Under the pieces are notes generated by a model. That model searched no databases. It was not told the origin of the DNA and was given only the letters and a program-made list of their open reading frames with translations. From assembly GCA_000708835.1 (NCBI GenBank), contig DF237125.1:96564-160563 (forward strand): a stretch of DNA of 64,000 nucleotides. Reading direction: 5' to 3'. The position numbers and the translations under genes were made by a program. This DNA is from Klebsormidium nitens. Lineage: Eukaryota; Streptophyta; Klebsormidiophyceae; Klebsormidiales; Klebsormidiaceae. Positions 35,877 through 47,960 of the stretch are shown here, piece by piece; within the stretch, counting starts at the first letter, position 1; each line of letters begins with the position of its first letter.

Positions 35877-38800
35877 CTACAGCTCCTCACCCTCACCGTC
35901 GTCTGGAACACTGAGCTTCTCGATTGCAGCCTGCGGAGGGGAAATACAAAGTTCTGCGAGCATTTTTGGCGCAAGTTTCCTGTATGTGAGAATTCCATCA
36001 GCTTTGACGCAAGGCTGACCGAAGCCATATAAGCGGAAAGTTTTTCTCCCGCCGCATGCTCACCTTGATTTGGTTGACGTCGGCGTTGGAAGGCTTGAGG
36101 TCAAGAGCGGTGCTGAAGTTGAGCATGGCCTTGTCCGGGTTGTCCAGCTTCTTGAAAATCTGCACCGCACCCGACACCCGTCAGACCTCCACCTCCACCG
36201 CAACAGCCTACGTTCCAAGTCAAATACTACTTCAGGTAAGAGCTTCTCAAGCAACAAATAACCCAAGTTTTGGCTGTGCTGCTGTAAACTCGTCATCGTA
36301 GGAAGGTCTGCTGGCCCTTGACAACTCGTGCCCTAAGCGGAGTCAACCATTCCGAATCTGGGCAACCAAAACAGAGTTCTTTTCTAGGTGCGAAACAAGG
36401 CACCTGCAATCTGGACAAACCCCAGTATTACCGGCAGCCGACTAAATCACCGCCCCGAGTGAGACAGACTCCCCCCCCTTCTGGGCGCCTTGATGGACCC
36501 CAAAACAAGATTTTCAAGCCGAACCCAAGCAGAAAAAGTTTGGCGGGCTCGTACTTTGCCCATGAGGAAGTAGAGGCTGGCCTCTTTTGGCGCAACCTCT
36601 TTGAGCGCCTCCAGCTCCGCAAGCGCCTCCTCATACAAGTCCTGGCTGAACAGCACCGCCGCCTTCTCGAACTGCAACCCACAAGGCAAAGGAGCTGAGT
36701 AAGTCAGAAGGCCACCATGGAGAACCACCGGACCAAAATTGCATCACACGTGTACAACCGGCCGACCGAAAACCTCGAGCCAAGGAGGCGAAGCGTCAAT
36801 GAGAAGCTGCAAGCAATTGGTATTTTGGAGGGCGTGGACTGCAAATACGCGGATCACATCGGTCAGAGTCAGCGACGCTGTATTCTTGTCAAAAGCTGTT
36901 TGATCGGCTGTCCTTTGCATCGTGGCGCTTTCCTGGCAAGATTCGGCCAAGGCGAGGGGCAAGTGCAGCAACGCGATGGGCACGGGCGAAAGATCACCTG
37001 ACGTTCCTGACGAAGACCTTACAAGCCCGACCTTTGATTCTTATGCCCGCCTTGAGGAGGGGCGTGCGGTTCTGTGGCGATGGACAACAAACAGAGAGGA
37101 TCACCGGCCCACTAAGGAGACCTTCAAAACTCTAAGCCCACCTTGGAAAGCGCTACCGGCCTTTTGCCGTTGGCCACGGTTCAGAACAGAATTCAAAACC
37201 TACAACCTCGAGATTGAAACCTAAAGAGCAAACCCTGGGAAGGGGAATCGTGGTATGTGCAGCGATGGCCATTTGTATGACCTGGAGCAAGGTTCTTGAA
37301 AGTTCTGGGGCGTACCTTGCGAACTGGATTTCCTGGCGTCTTAGCGATGGCCACACTTCGGAAGTAAAACCAAACGTCGAAAACCACAAATCTTGGATGT
37401 CCTGGGGCGTACCTTGGGGAGGGGGTTCCTGGCGTCCTTAGCGATGGCGGCGTCCAGCAGTTGCAGCGCCTCGCGGTCGCGCTTGAGCGCGTGCAGGCTC
37501 ATGCCCAGGTAGCAGTGCAGCACGGAGGAGCCGGGGTGGATGGACAGCGCGCGCCGGAAGTGGTACTCCGCCAGCTCGAACTTTTCTTGCTGGTAGTAGA
37601 TCGTGCCCAGCCCGTACCTGTGCGGCCCGCAAAGCGTTATGCACAGTCAGACAAGAGACGGACGTCCTTCGGAATATGCCTGAGCAAGAGCATGAGCCTC
37701 ATGCGTTCGTCCGAGCGAAGGAATCTGTACATCGGATTTACAATTCACACATCTCATATTTGCTCTTGCCAGACCAAATCGACGATCCTGGAAGCTTGGG
37801 GCCGAAGGAAGTCGCAAAGTCTCGGGCTTTACATACGTTCGGATGGGTTCGTATCTCCGGGAAAATCAGACTCAAAGTCGACTTCGCGACGCACGATGTG
37901 AAGCGCGCTCCGTGCAAACTGAAGTACGTAGCCCTGCAAAGCAGTGTGCGTGCTGTCTCACCACGCGTTGTAGTGGCGCGCGTCCAGCCGGATGGCCGCC
38001 CGGAAGGCGGTGAGCGCCTCGTCCCAGTCCTCGATGGAGAGGTGCTCGTGGCCCGCGAGCGTGTGCGCGTACGCGTGGTGCGGGTCCAGCTGCAGCGCGC
38101 GCTGGAAGAAGCGCACCGCCGCCTCGTGCTCGCGCTGCAGGCTGAAGCAGTTGCCCAGCACGCACCTGCGCGGAAAGAGCAGCGGTGTCAGGAAATGAGA
38201 ACAGGTTTTGCGACAATCAAAACTGGTGGTGAAGAACGCGTCCTATACAGAGCTGGCCGTGGGTTGCCCGTTTAAGGACTGGTTTACCTTTCTTGTGAAG
38301 TTGCAAGTTTTGAAACGATAGTACATGTAACAACAAAGAGCGCTCACGCAAGTAAACAGAAAGGGTGCGCCCTTCAGTTGCCGCCCAAGAAGCGCATTTG
38401 AACTGCCGGCGCAGACAGACGTGTCGGGCAGGCCGGCCGTTCCTTCCAGGCCGTTCCAGGGCGTCCAGTAGAGACCCGGGGCTTACCAGGCGTAGGGCGA
38501 CATTCGGTCGAGGGCGATGGCCTCCTGCGCGAGGTAGCTAAGCTCCACCTCCTTCTTCATGTGCTGCAATCAGAAACAAGCGCGCGTCAGGCTTCTCGCA
38601 GCACAAAGCTAGATACGGATACCCGCTTCCCTGCAAGTCGACATCGAATGGATCGCCGTCTGCTGGGCGCAAGCTCGACACCTTACTCAGGATCTGATTT
38701 TTCCTATAAACGTCTCTGCTCCTGAACTCGATAGCTGCCGGGCGAATGCTGAACGCCATAGGACATTCGATCCCCGTAGGCCGCTGCTCTTGAAAAGAAC

Positions 38801-41800
38801 TTCGTCGACTGGAATCTTCGACCATCGAGGGCATCAGTCAGTGGTACTCGACCGCTAGGACACATTCAAACTTCAATCACGCACTGAGAGGGACGGCTCA
38901 TGAAACTTGGCAGCGCAATGTGCCGAGGCGCCTCACCCAGAGGAGGGTGGAGTAGACGTCGAGGCCCTCGAGGCGGTGGGGGCAGAGGCGGCGGGCCCAG
39001 CTGAAGGCGCGCTCCGCCTCCTTGTAGTCCACCATCTCGAAGTGCGCGCGGCCCACCTGCAGCAGCACCGCGCAACCGTCAGGCCAAGCAAAACAAATAC
39101 GGCATTCAAAGTACTTACCATTTTCGGGGCGCCACATCCACTAGATAAGGTGCTGTTTCCTTGTTGAAAACAGAGGGCCCTCTTGTGTGGACTTGTCAAT
39201 CCAGAAAGAGCATGTTACACGCCCAGCGGATGTGGCGTGCGCCTTTGCTGGACCTACCACTGAAGGATGACCGGGTTGGTTAAGACTCAGGTCTATGCAT
39301 AAAAAACAGCTGAGATTGCACGGTTTTCGGTATTGGTTCCCCCTGCCAAACGAGTAGGACGCCCGTAGCGGACAATCTTTGCCCCCCTGCGCGCACCTGG
39401 CAGAGCACCCATGCCGTGGCGTAGTGCTGCTGCGGCAGGCGGCCGAACGCGGCGGCGGCTTCTTTGCAGCGGTACATGGCCAGCAGGCGGTACGCCTCCC
39501 CCAGCTGCCGCAGCAGCGCCAACAGCTGCCGCGCGCCCTCCAGCCACACCGCAGCCCGGCTGACGTCACCGTTGCTGTGCTCGCTGCTGGGGCCCGCGCC
39601 GGCCTCGTCCTCGCCTGCACATTCACAAGAAAAGGTCAGCAGTGGCCTTGGGCGGTCTGTGATTGATCGTTACGTCACCCTTTTTGCAGACATTTCCTTT
39701 CCGTTCTTGCTGCAGAGAAGGATCGTCGCAGTACCGAACAAAGGGTGGCACACCGTTTTCGTCATTGGGCTGTTCTTGATGAATCCACAACCGTCAATGC
39801 CAGCTTTCGAGGGCGCACGGAAAGCAGCAGGGACCGGCAGCAAGTCGTTCTGGCCAAGGACTGGGCATGCACGATCGCAATCTAATATGGTATCAAAGGG
39901 TGGTGATCGACCAGGGGGCGCACAACGAGCGTCAAAATGCTAGCTTGAGCAAGCGAGTGCCCGGCTAGAAAGGAACGAACGTTCATTTGCCTGCTGCGAA
40001 GGGAGCCTTCTCAGATCACCAGAAAGGAGAAACCCCGGCCCCACTCACGGCTTTCACTCCTCCTGCCCCGCCGCGCGCTCGTTGCCCCCTGCTCGTCGTC
40101 CTCGTGCTGCTCCCTACCCCGATCGCCGTTTTGGCTGCCCGACTGCCTCTGCCCTCGGTGGTGGCCCCCGTCTTGCCGGCTGCCCCCCGGAAGTGCCTCC
40201 CCGCCCGACCCGTTACTATGCGAAGCGTCTGACGCGTTTTGGTGGGCGGATATTCGGGAGCTCCGCCGCACGGAGGAGAGGGGCGGCTCGGAAAAGAGGC
40301 GGCCCGACACCTGGGAAGGGATCTAAGCAATCAATGCATGCCATGTCTCGATTTCACGGCGGATCTGCGAAATTCTACAAAAGCACTCTTTCCGTGGCAG
40401 GTTACGCGGGCGAATGGATCCGGGATAAGTTTCCTTTGACAGGGCGGCTCACTCTGCAGTCCGTGCAGGCTCGGAAAGATGCTGAACACATCCGTCTTAA
40501 CAACGGAGTGGCATTCGTGTCAAGAGATTCGGCACTTCGACGAGTGAACTTTCAGGAGCCACGCTGCTTCGGCGGACGCTCTGACTCTGAAAAGAGGACA
40601 TTTGCGCGAGAAACCTGCTGTGTGGCCCCGGCCCCATCTCCTCACCTTTCTGAGCTTGCCCTCGTCCACGAACTTTCTCCTTTGCCCCGGCACGGGCGGC
40701 GGAACAGCGGCCCCTCGCGCGGGGGTGCTTTCTGGCGCGGCGTCCGTACTGGAAGGGCCGGCCCGGCCTGCTGCGGGGGCGTGCGCTCCGGGCATGACCG
40801 GAGTAGTGAACGAAGACGGAGTGGCGGTGTCAACAGAGGGGGTAACCAGAGAGGGGCCGTTGGCAGCAGGGGTCACGAAGCCTGCAGGCAAAGAAAGGGT
40901 TAAAATGACTTGCAAGCGATCAGTTGCGCTTGTGAAGAACCCGCTCCACTGATGGAGACAAGCAAGGCTGCACGGTGATGTCTATGCTAGAAGGTGCACA
41001 CTATCTTCTTGTCACGCCGGTGGGTCTACTGCCAATCGGAAGAAGAATGTTCCGGGTGGGAACTTCAACATCTTACATTTGAAACAACGGCAGCGAGACT
41101 TCATATGTTAAACGGGATCTCAATGCTACAGCTGTGGAGAAGGAGGCGCACCTGGCGTGGCTGTGGCTGCGGCGTCCATGCGTGCAAGGTCCGGAAACTG
41201 GAACGCTGCGCTGTCGGTCGCAGGCCTGGGCCCAGCCTCGGAGAGCCGCTGGGCGTATATCTGAGAGAGGGCCGCCACCGCAGAATCGCCAAACAGAGCC
41301 CCGGCAGCTTCATGAGCCCCTGCTCGTTTGCAGATGTTCACCATTCAGTGAGTTGCATGATCTAGTGGCAAGCACACGGCTCCTCAGAGTGCCTCTGATC
41401 TCCTCATCCAATTGGTCCAGTCATCCGACTTTCTTAATTGCTTCGGAAGCATCGACAGCCTGCCTCAAAGGAAAAGGGCTGTCACCTGGATGACAGCGGT
41501 CAGAAATACGAAGCCCCCAGTGCCCCTAATAAGTTGATTCGACTTACCCAGGTTGCACAACTCCTCAAACGCGGACCACAGCAGGGGGTCTAGAGCTAGC
41601 GCACGGCTGAAATGCCGTACCGCTGTCTCTCGTCGATCAGAGCGCCTGCAGCATCAGCAAAGCGCACTTAGCAGCTCAGACATGGCTTGTAGAACCAAAG
41701 CATATCCGAGTCGGACTCACAAGTCAAACCCGCGAAAGAAGCCACAACTTCTTTCAGGTCGTATGAGAGCTCCTCAAATGCATCCATAAAGCAACAAGGG

Positions 41801-43322
41801 CCTGGGCATCGTGGGGGACAGTTGACGCTATCAGGCAATTGGGGAAGATGGTGAAGTTCTCACTTGCAGATGAGGCCGAGCAGGTAGTGCCCAGCTGCGC
41901 CATTGACCACCTGCAGGGGGACAACAGCGGCAGTAAGCCTGTGAGCTCCGTTGGCTCCACTTGCAACCTCGCAATACGCTAGCTTGAATGCTCAAAGCCA
42001 GGTAAACCTGATGAACGCAAGGAGACAGAGCGGACGCGTCTCTAAAGCGACAAAAGGGCTCTTTGTTCATTTGCTCTTGCATTTTTTGAACCTACGGTGG
42101 GCAGGTGTGTGTTGGGAGATGCATGCTTGCTTCAGCCCTGACCTGTCCTGCGGAGTAATGGTCTCCCGTAAGCGCCGCCTCCGCCTCCGGCAGCTTGCCG
42201 AGCTGGAAACAACACAGCGCGTATAGGTAGCGCGACTCGGGGGATTTGAGCCCTGCAAATGAAGGTAAGACTCAAGTTTGTTCATCACAAAGGCTTGCCA
42301 CCAGCTAGCTAACGGTGCGCTTGGAGACGGCCCCAGCTAGGGCGACTGTTCCACATAATTCACCAGATACTGCAGAACTATTTGCAGCCATGCACGTTTA
42401 GAGTTCGCTTGCTGCGCCCATGCGATGAGCGCCCATGCAATGAGTAGCCAGGACGAAGGTGTGCACGCCACTGCAACCTTTTCGGTGAGGTCTCCGTCTG
42501 TTGAGAGAAGAACTGGGGGTGCAAAGCAAGGTGGCATTCGGGTCTGTCTTTTGGTGGGCCTGGACAAGCAGGGAAGCCGCTTTACCTTGCAGCACATAGA
42601 ATGCCCGGAATGCTTGGTTGGCCCGAAAGTAGCACGAAGCAAGGAGCTGCTTGTTGGCCTGCAACATGGCAACAAAGGGGCATTCTGAAAGGGACAACAT
42701 GAAGCTGCTATAAAAAGCCTTTCCACGGACAAACGCAGCCCCGTTCGTTGTCCCTGATTGCAAAAGGGTCAGGTGCTGGGAATAGGGGCCTTCAAAACGG
42801 AAGTGGACCTTCTAGCGACCACAGCTGAGACCTCAAGTGACAAAGCCACCTATTGAGACTTTAGATATGGTGTGACAGGCAATTGACGCATCAACAGAAT
42901 TCAGGCAGCTACCGGGTCCTTCTTCTTTGACTGCCTCTCTGAAGTTGGCCAGCAAATGGTCCCTGAGGGAGCACGAGGGCACTCTAAAAGGAGCGCCAGC
43001 CTTAGCGGGCAGCCAAATTAGTGATGCAGAAGCAGAGCAATTCAGACTACGTCTCCGTTCCGGGCCAGTCTGTGGTTCGCTTCTGGAACCAATATGTAAG
43101 TAGTGGGCACTTCAGCAACAACCAAGCCGTTCTGTGCTGCAGTTCAACAACTTTGAGCTTTGCTTGTAAGCTCCGATGGATGCCGAAAATTTAGCGTTTC
43201 TCACAGTCGGTTCTCACCTCGGTTGGAAAGCCTGCGCAGAGGCGCTCGCACAGGAAGGTTGCATTTGGGAGCATATACTGCTGCAGAGATGCAGCCACCC
43301 TTTCTTGAAGCACAGCCTCCAT
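35877..43322 (-). CDS. CDC27: Anaphase-promoting complex subunit 3 (CDC27/APC3)
   Basis: Sixteen exons on the minus strand: 43322-43218, 42658-42586, 42252-42143, 41910-41864, 41645-41548, 41319-41152, 40881-40646, 40310-40049, 39614-39397, 39056-38937, 38563-38487, 38165-37962, 37617-37413, 36671-36555, 36159-36064, 35930-35877. Phases close, giving 729 residues, close to what I recall for Arabidopsis CDC27b/HOBBIT (about 740). APC3 is a TPR subunit of the APC/C ubiquitin ligase that binds coactivators. The N-terminal TPR block (1-150) has FLCERL, LLASCYFRANQAFRAFYVLQG, GHYLLGLICK and ALALDPLLWSAFEELC. A Pro/Ser and Gln/Arg/Gly-rich linker (about 200-370) contains the conserved RRKFVDEGKLRK. 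The C-terminal TPR superhelix (375-715) has AYAHTLAGHEHLSIEDW, ARHYNAWYGLGTIYY and KNPLP-like ARNPLPK. Exon 1 is short; its start fits the MEVLQEPV-type N terminus of plants. Confidence 0.92.
37222..37448. repeat. Decayed tandem copies of the exon 13/intron 13 boundary of CDC27
   Basis: The stretch 37390-37448 holds the end of exon 13 and its donor (AAG|GTACGCCCC on the minus strand). It is repeated at 37293-37351 inside intron 13 with the donor word GTACGCCCC intact, a 1-base loss in the coding part and several substitutions. A still weaker copy lies around 37222-37268. Spacing is about 80-97 bp. Confidence 0.75.
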
Positions 43323-44167
43323 AGCGGCCAGCACGCACAACCTCTCGCTCACAATGCACCCAAAGCAATCAGGTCCATAGAAGCGCAGAATCAGCAGCTC
43401 GGCAGCGACGCCATGGGCACGTGGTGAGAAAGGCTGCTGTTCGAGTCTATAATAAGAGGCCACCCGCTTGCACACTGGGCCCAAGGTAGCATCTCTCCTT
43501 CAGTGCCAAAGGCGCCAGAGGAAATTCAATCTGTCAGAGATGAATGCAATCTATCACTATCAGCAGATTGTGTTTATCATCCCACCTCTATTTACCAGTA
43601 CCAATAAAATTGTCGGATTTATAGATAGATAAGCACACAGACTTGACAAGTCTCCGCATACGAGGTGGGTAGGTAAATCCCTCTGCGACTGAAAGCGGGA
43701 GTGAATCAAGTCTATAACCGCTCAATAGAGTATATTAGTAAAATACGCTCATATAAGTCATCAGATATTGCGCAGAGCTTGAACAAGCAGATTCTGTCAA
43801 AGCTGTCGAGAGGGGCAAAGCAATATCATATAGCCTATAGGTATGCTTGATCAATTCGTGCCAAGACTCAGGATTGACAATGTCAATGAAGCAAAACAGG
43901 GAGAGGAAGGACATGGGCGATATACCTACTTGTGCTGTCTGATGGCTTGCTCAGACAAAAGTCGGATGCGGGGAAGAGAACTGTGTACAGCGGCTGCAAG
44001 CATCAACAAAGTGGGACCGTGGTGGTAGGATCTGGTTGACCACAACATAAGCCCGTAAAACACTACAGCGTCATTGCAATCCCCCAGACTACTCAGGCGG
44101 ACTCCACATTTTACCAACTTGTTTTGCTCCTGGAGATATTTATCTTGTCGATCTCTTCTTGATAGAA
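43323..44167. promoter_or_regulatory. Divergent promoter region, CDC27 / FAD synthetase
   Basis: An 845-bp gap between opposite start codons. The middle (43540-43860) is AT-rich, with several TATA-like words (GTATATTAG near 43730, CATATAAG near 43750, CATATAGCC near 43830). I cannot assign any of them to one gene. No coding feature is recognisable. Confidence 0.5.
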
Positions 44168-46695
44168 ATGCCTGCCTTGATGCAGCCGCGTTTGCTCAAG
44201 CAGCATGACAGCAGCGCCGCAGTTCGGGGCGCTTTTCGTGCCCTGTCGCAAGCATCGAAGTCCCTCAGCCATCACATCTGTTGCTGTAGAACAGCGAGGC
44301 TGCATAGGTGGGGGCAACCAAGCGCCCACCAAAAAGGACCCAATAAAGCACTCAATTGTGCCGCCGTAGCCTTTTGCAAAAACAAGCCCACTTGCGAATC
44401 TGAATCCGGACATGCTCTCAAGCTGGGCAGGTGTCCATTGCCCCTGCGACACCTGTCAAACACTGCGTCACTTACGGGGCACCACAGAGTTCATGCTGTT
44501 GGCGGACGAGGGGTGGTCAGAAGCTCAGCAAGCAAAGCGGACAGTTCCCCCAGCGCAAAAGGCCTTCTCGACGATCTGAGGAAGGAAGTTGATGCGAGAG
44601 ACACCGTGCCCCTTCAGGAGGTTGCAGGTGAGCGCCCACTTGCGATGAGAGGTTGGTGGCGCCACAATGTGCGCTTTGCTGATACTGATGCGCTTTCATG
44701 CCTTTTTCGTAACGGAATGTTGTATGACCAAGGATCCTACTTTTGGAACTCACAACTGGCATGGATCGCTCGGTGGTACAGGCGGTGTGGTGTGCTTGGG
44801 CAAGTTCGATGCGTTGCACCTGGGCCACCGCGCGTTAGCGGAGCGTGCAGCCACAATTGGGCACATGTTCATGCTGTCCTTCAGCAACATGGCGGCCGTA
44901 CTTGGGTGGGAACCCAGGTGATTGGGGAAGAAAAAAGGAAGTTTACTTTACTCATGGTGATGCCACATAATGCCAGGTTGGGAAATCTCACCTTGGCCTG
45001 ATTGATGCATCGTCACACTCCCGGACTGCGTGAACTTGGACTCTAATCTCTATATTCTAGACTCTAGACCAACTCCAAAGGTCAAGTTGTCTGTTGAAGT
45101 CATGTTCCTTGCCTGTCACGTTCACTCTGCCCGCTCTCTTTCACTAGGGCAAAGGCTTCAAAGGCAGACTCCAGGGCACATCAAGACTGGTTACATCTCC
45201 CGTCTCACTTTAACATTCCTTCTGCGCCCTTTGTCTGTGCCCCAGGCTGCCCCTGGTGGCCTCCTGCCACCGCCCCGCTGTACTGCGCCAGTGGGCGTCC
45301 GTGTGTGGCGGCATCGCCCCCCGGGAGGTGCTCCTCGACTTTCGCAGTGTGCGCAGCCTGTCCCCTGCCGCGTTCGTGGACCTGCTCGCAGACCAGCTGG
45401 CCGTCAAGGGGATCGTCGCAGGTGGGCGCACGCGCACCCAGGGGCGCGAGCGAACGCGAACGATTCTCCTCTCATTGCCTGTCCGGGCCAAAGTGTTGAA
45501 GAGAGGACCTGTACAACCAACATCTCTGCTTTGGGGCTTTTTGGATCTTGTGATTCTCAGCGAAGTCAGATTGCTCGAAGTAGCACACTTGAACGCGTAT
45601 CATGGCGTCCGATGACACTTGTCTGCCCCCTTCAGGCGACAACTACCGCTTTGGCTACAAGGCTGCGGGTGACGCGGCGCAGCTGCAGTCACTGGGCGCA
45701 GCGCGCGGCTTGGCGGTGGCCATCGTGGGCAGCGTGCAGGACTGCGGGCCGGCCTGCGCGCCCGGGGGGATCCCCCTTGCGGACCGCAAGATCTCGTCCA
45801 CGCGCGTGCGAGAAGCGCTGCAGAGGGGCGACCTGCAGTGCGTGGAGCAGCTGCTGGGGCGGCGCCACCAGCTGGCCGTGGGCCTTCCAGGTGGGGAATC
45901 AGCGTAAACTTTGTTCTGAGGCGAGTCGGCAGTTCTCGAAAGGTGCCTCGCTTGTGATGGTTGGTTTCGTGGCGACCTCCGTGAGGTTATGGAAGTTGCT
46001 GATTGCGCAAGGGCATCTGATCTTTCGAAAGGGACGATGTAAGGTCTAAAGATGCTGGTGTCCAGGTTCGAGAGAACGAGTTGAGTTGCCAGCATCCACT
46101 GGGAACCTTCTGAGATGGTGGGATAGCCAAGGCCGCATTACTTGCTCAAGCCTCTTCGACGTTCGCTGAGGAACTATCAATGGAAGCGTACTGATTATAA
46201 TGTGCAGCCTTGACGGCTCCGATGAGGACTCACCGGTCGGCAGGACGATAGAGGGAGGCTCGTGCATGATCTGCTATCAGAAGGCCTTGGGCATGAATTG
46301 CGCGACTGAGCTTCCAGGTGCGGTGATTTGACAACCAGACTCTCCATCTCATTGCAGGTTCTTCTGTCAATATAGCAAGCTACGCCCACCTAAAACTCCC
46401 AAGGTTGAACTTTCTGAACGAACCACCGTGCTTAGGCACGTATGAGGCGCTCCTAAGCATCATCGCAACGGGTCGGCCTCAACAGCAGATTAGCAGAAGG
46501 AATGAGAACGGACTCACTCAAGAGTCAGACGGGTTGGACGGACTGGAACTAGGGCTTGCTCGGGTGCGCATAGATGTAGAAAATCTTGGAATTGACTTCC
46601 ATGATGTTGGTAAGGTTGAGCAATTAGAACATCGAATACGAACATCATCGGCCCCCCAGCTTCTCAGTCTTGAGTTCGTAAGTGACCAACGTTGA
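44168..46695 (+). CDS. RIBF: Plastid FAD synthetase (FMN adenylyltransferase), RibF1/2-like
   Basis: Five exons: 44168-44627, 44782-44917, 45246-45421, 45636-45890, 46358-46695. Phases close (1,2,1,1), giving 454 residues. It makes FAD from FMN and ATP. The nucleotidyltransferase signature is [10 protein letters not shown] (residues 160-169), followed by [29 protein letters not shown] and [10 protein letters not shown] (from about 310). As in plant plastid RibF proteins there is no typical riboflavin kinase domain. Residues 1-150 are rich in Ser, Arg, Ala and His and poor in acids at first, consistent with a transit peptide, though long. I start at ATG 44168; the frame extends 9 bases upstream only to a TTG. 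If intron 4 is retained, translation ends a few codons into it (PGGESA, stop 45905-45907). The C-terminal exon is recognised mainly by phase and position, so it is the weakest part. Confidence 0.88.
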
Positions 46696-47960
46696 ATTAA
46701 ACGTGGTCGCGCACTGAGATCCGACGTTTGGACGGCTTGCCAGGCAATTTGCAACTCCATTGTGGCACAATGTAAGTGGGGTGCGGCGCCCGGGCCAGGC
46801 TGATTTCATCCGGCCTTTGAAAAACTGATCGGAGTGACTTTTGTTGCGAATGCACTAGGCTACTAAATTGTCGGCCATCATTGCCCAGTGGCAGCAGCCG
46901 CCGAATGCGAATTAATACTGTACGTAACAACGCGGTATGTCCGGCCGGTACCATTAAACACATGTGCACGACTCACTATATAGCTTTCGAGCTAGGAACT
47001 CTAGCAGGCTAGCGCTATACACGTGCGCGTACGTACGTAGCATCCGAGCCGCCGGCCCATGTGATTCGATCTTGCATCTTGATTCGATCTCATGGCGGCT
47101 CACGCGGTCAGTGCTAGCAATCCGATTGTAGACGTACTATAGTACAGTGATCAATGCGCCCTAGCGGCCGCAGTATGTGCAGGCGGCCACCTACTATATA
47201 GCACGTACATGTACGCGGCCGCCTGTGCCGTGCATTTCCGAAGTTCGGCGTTGACTCTAGCTATAATGGATCCGGACTCATGGTAGTTTAAGTAAGGTGG
47301 AAAGAGCTCAGTAGTAAGATCATGCATCATGCCACCAACATCCCTTGCCATATCCCGCCGCGGCCTCCGACCGCCGCTAGTCCGAAGACTGGCCTGACCC
47401 CGGCTGCGCGGCGGGCTCATACATGCATTGTGCCAAATTCAGCACAGTATACATGCTGGGACGGTAGGCGCGGCTTCAAGCTTATTGCAGTATCGAATCC
47501 TCTGAGACCATCAATCCAGGCGGCACCTGAGTAATCCGTGAGTCCGACGCAAGAGTGACCGTTGCCGCCCGCGCAAGTTGCCAGTATCTCATGGCCGTAC
47601 TCCTATGCCGGGCAGCAAGACCTCATTCAATCACAACCATTGTGCTCCGGGATCTTCAAGGCCGCTCTGCTTTCTTTGCGACAACTTCAATCGGCCGGAT
47701 CAACCGGCCGCAGGTTGCTTCCTACATGCACCAATTTCATTTATCATCTACCCGGATCTTAAACATTTCCCAGTCTCCGAGTCCCTGCAATATCCGATGC
47801 TTTACCAGCAAACTTGCGATGCACCCAGTGGCTTTCAATCCCCAGTGAAAGTCGGTGGCTCGTCCAGGGCGGAGCCTACGTATTGCTTTGCTAGGTTTAT
47901 CCTCTCCTACTCACCTAGGGCCCCCATGACCAGTCAGCTCCTGCAAACTGATAGACCTGG
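46696..47960. other. Convergent intergenic region with palindrome-rich tract
   Basis: This lies between the 3' ends of the FAD synthetase (+) and KH (-) genes, 1.3 kb. From about 46870 to 47500 self-complementary words are extremely dense. In 46981-47040 I count 15 palindromic tetramers where about 3.6 are expected. Longer ones include GCGGCCGC near 47165 and 47216, and GTACATGTAC near 47204. I see no gene. The part 47500-47960 is plainer. Confidence 0.65.
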
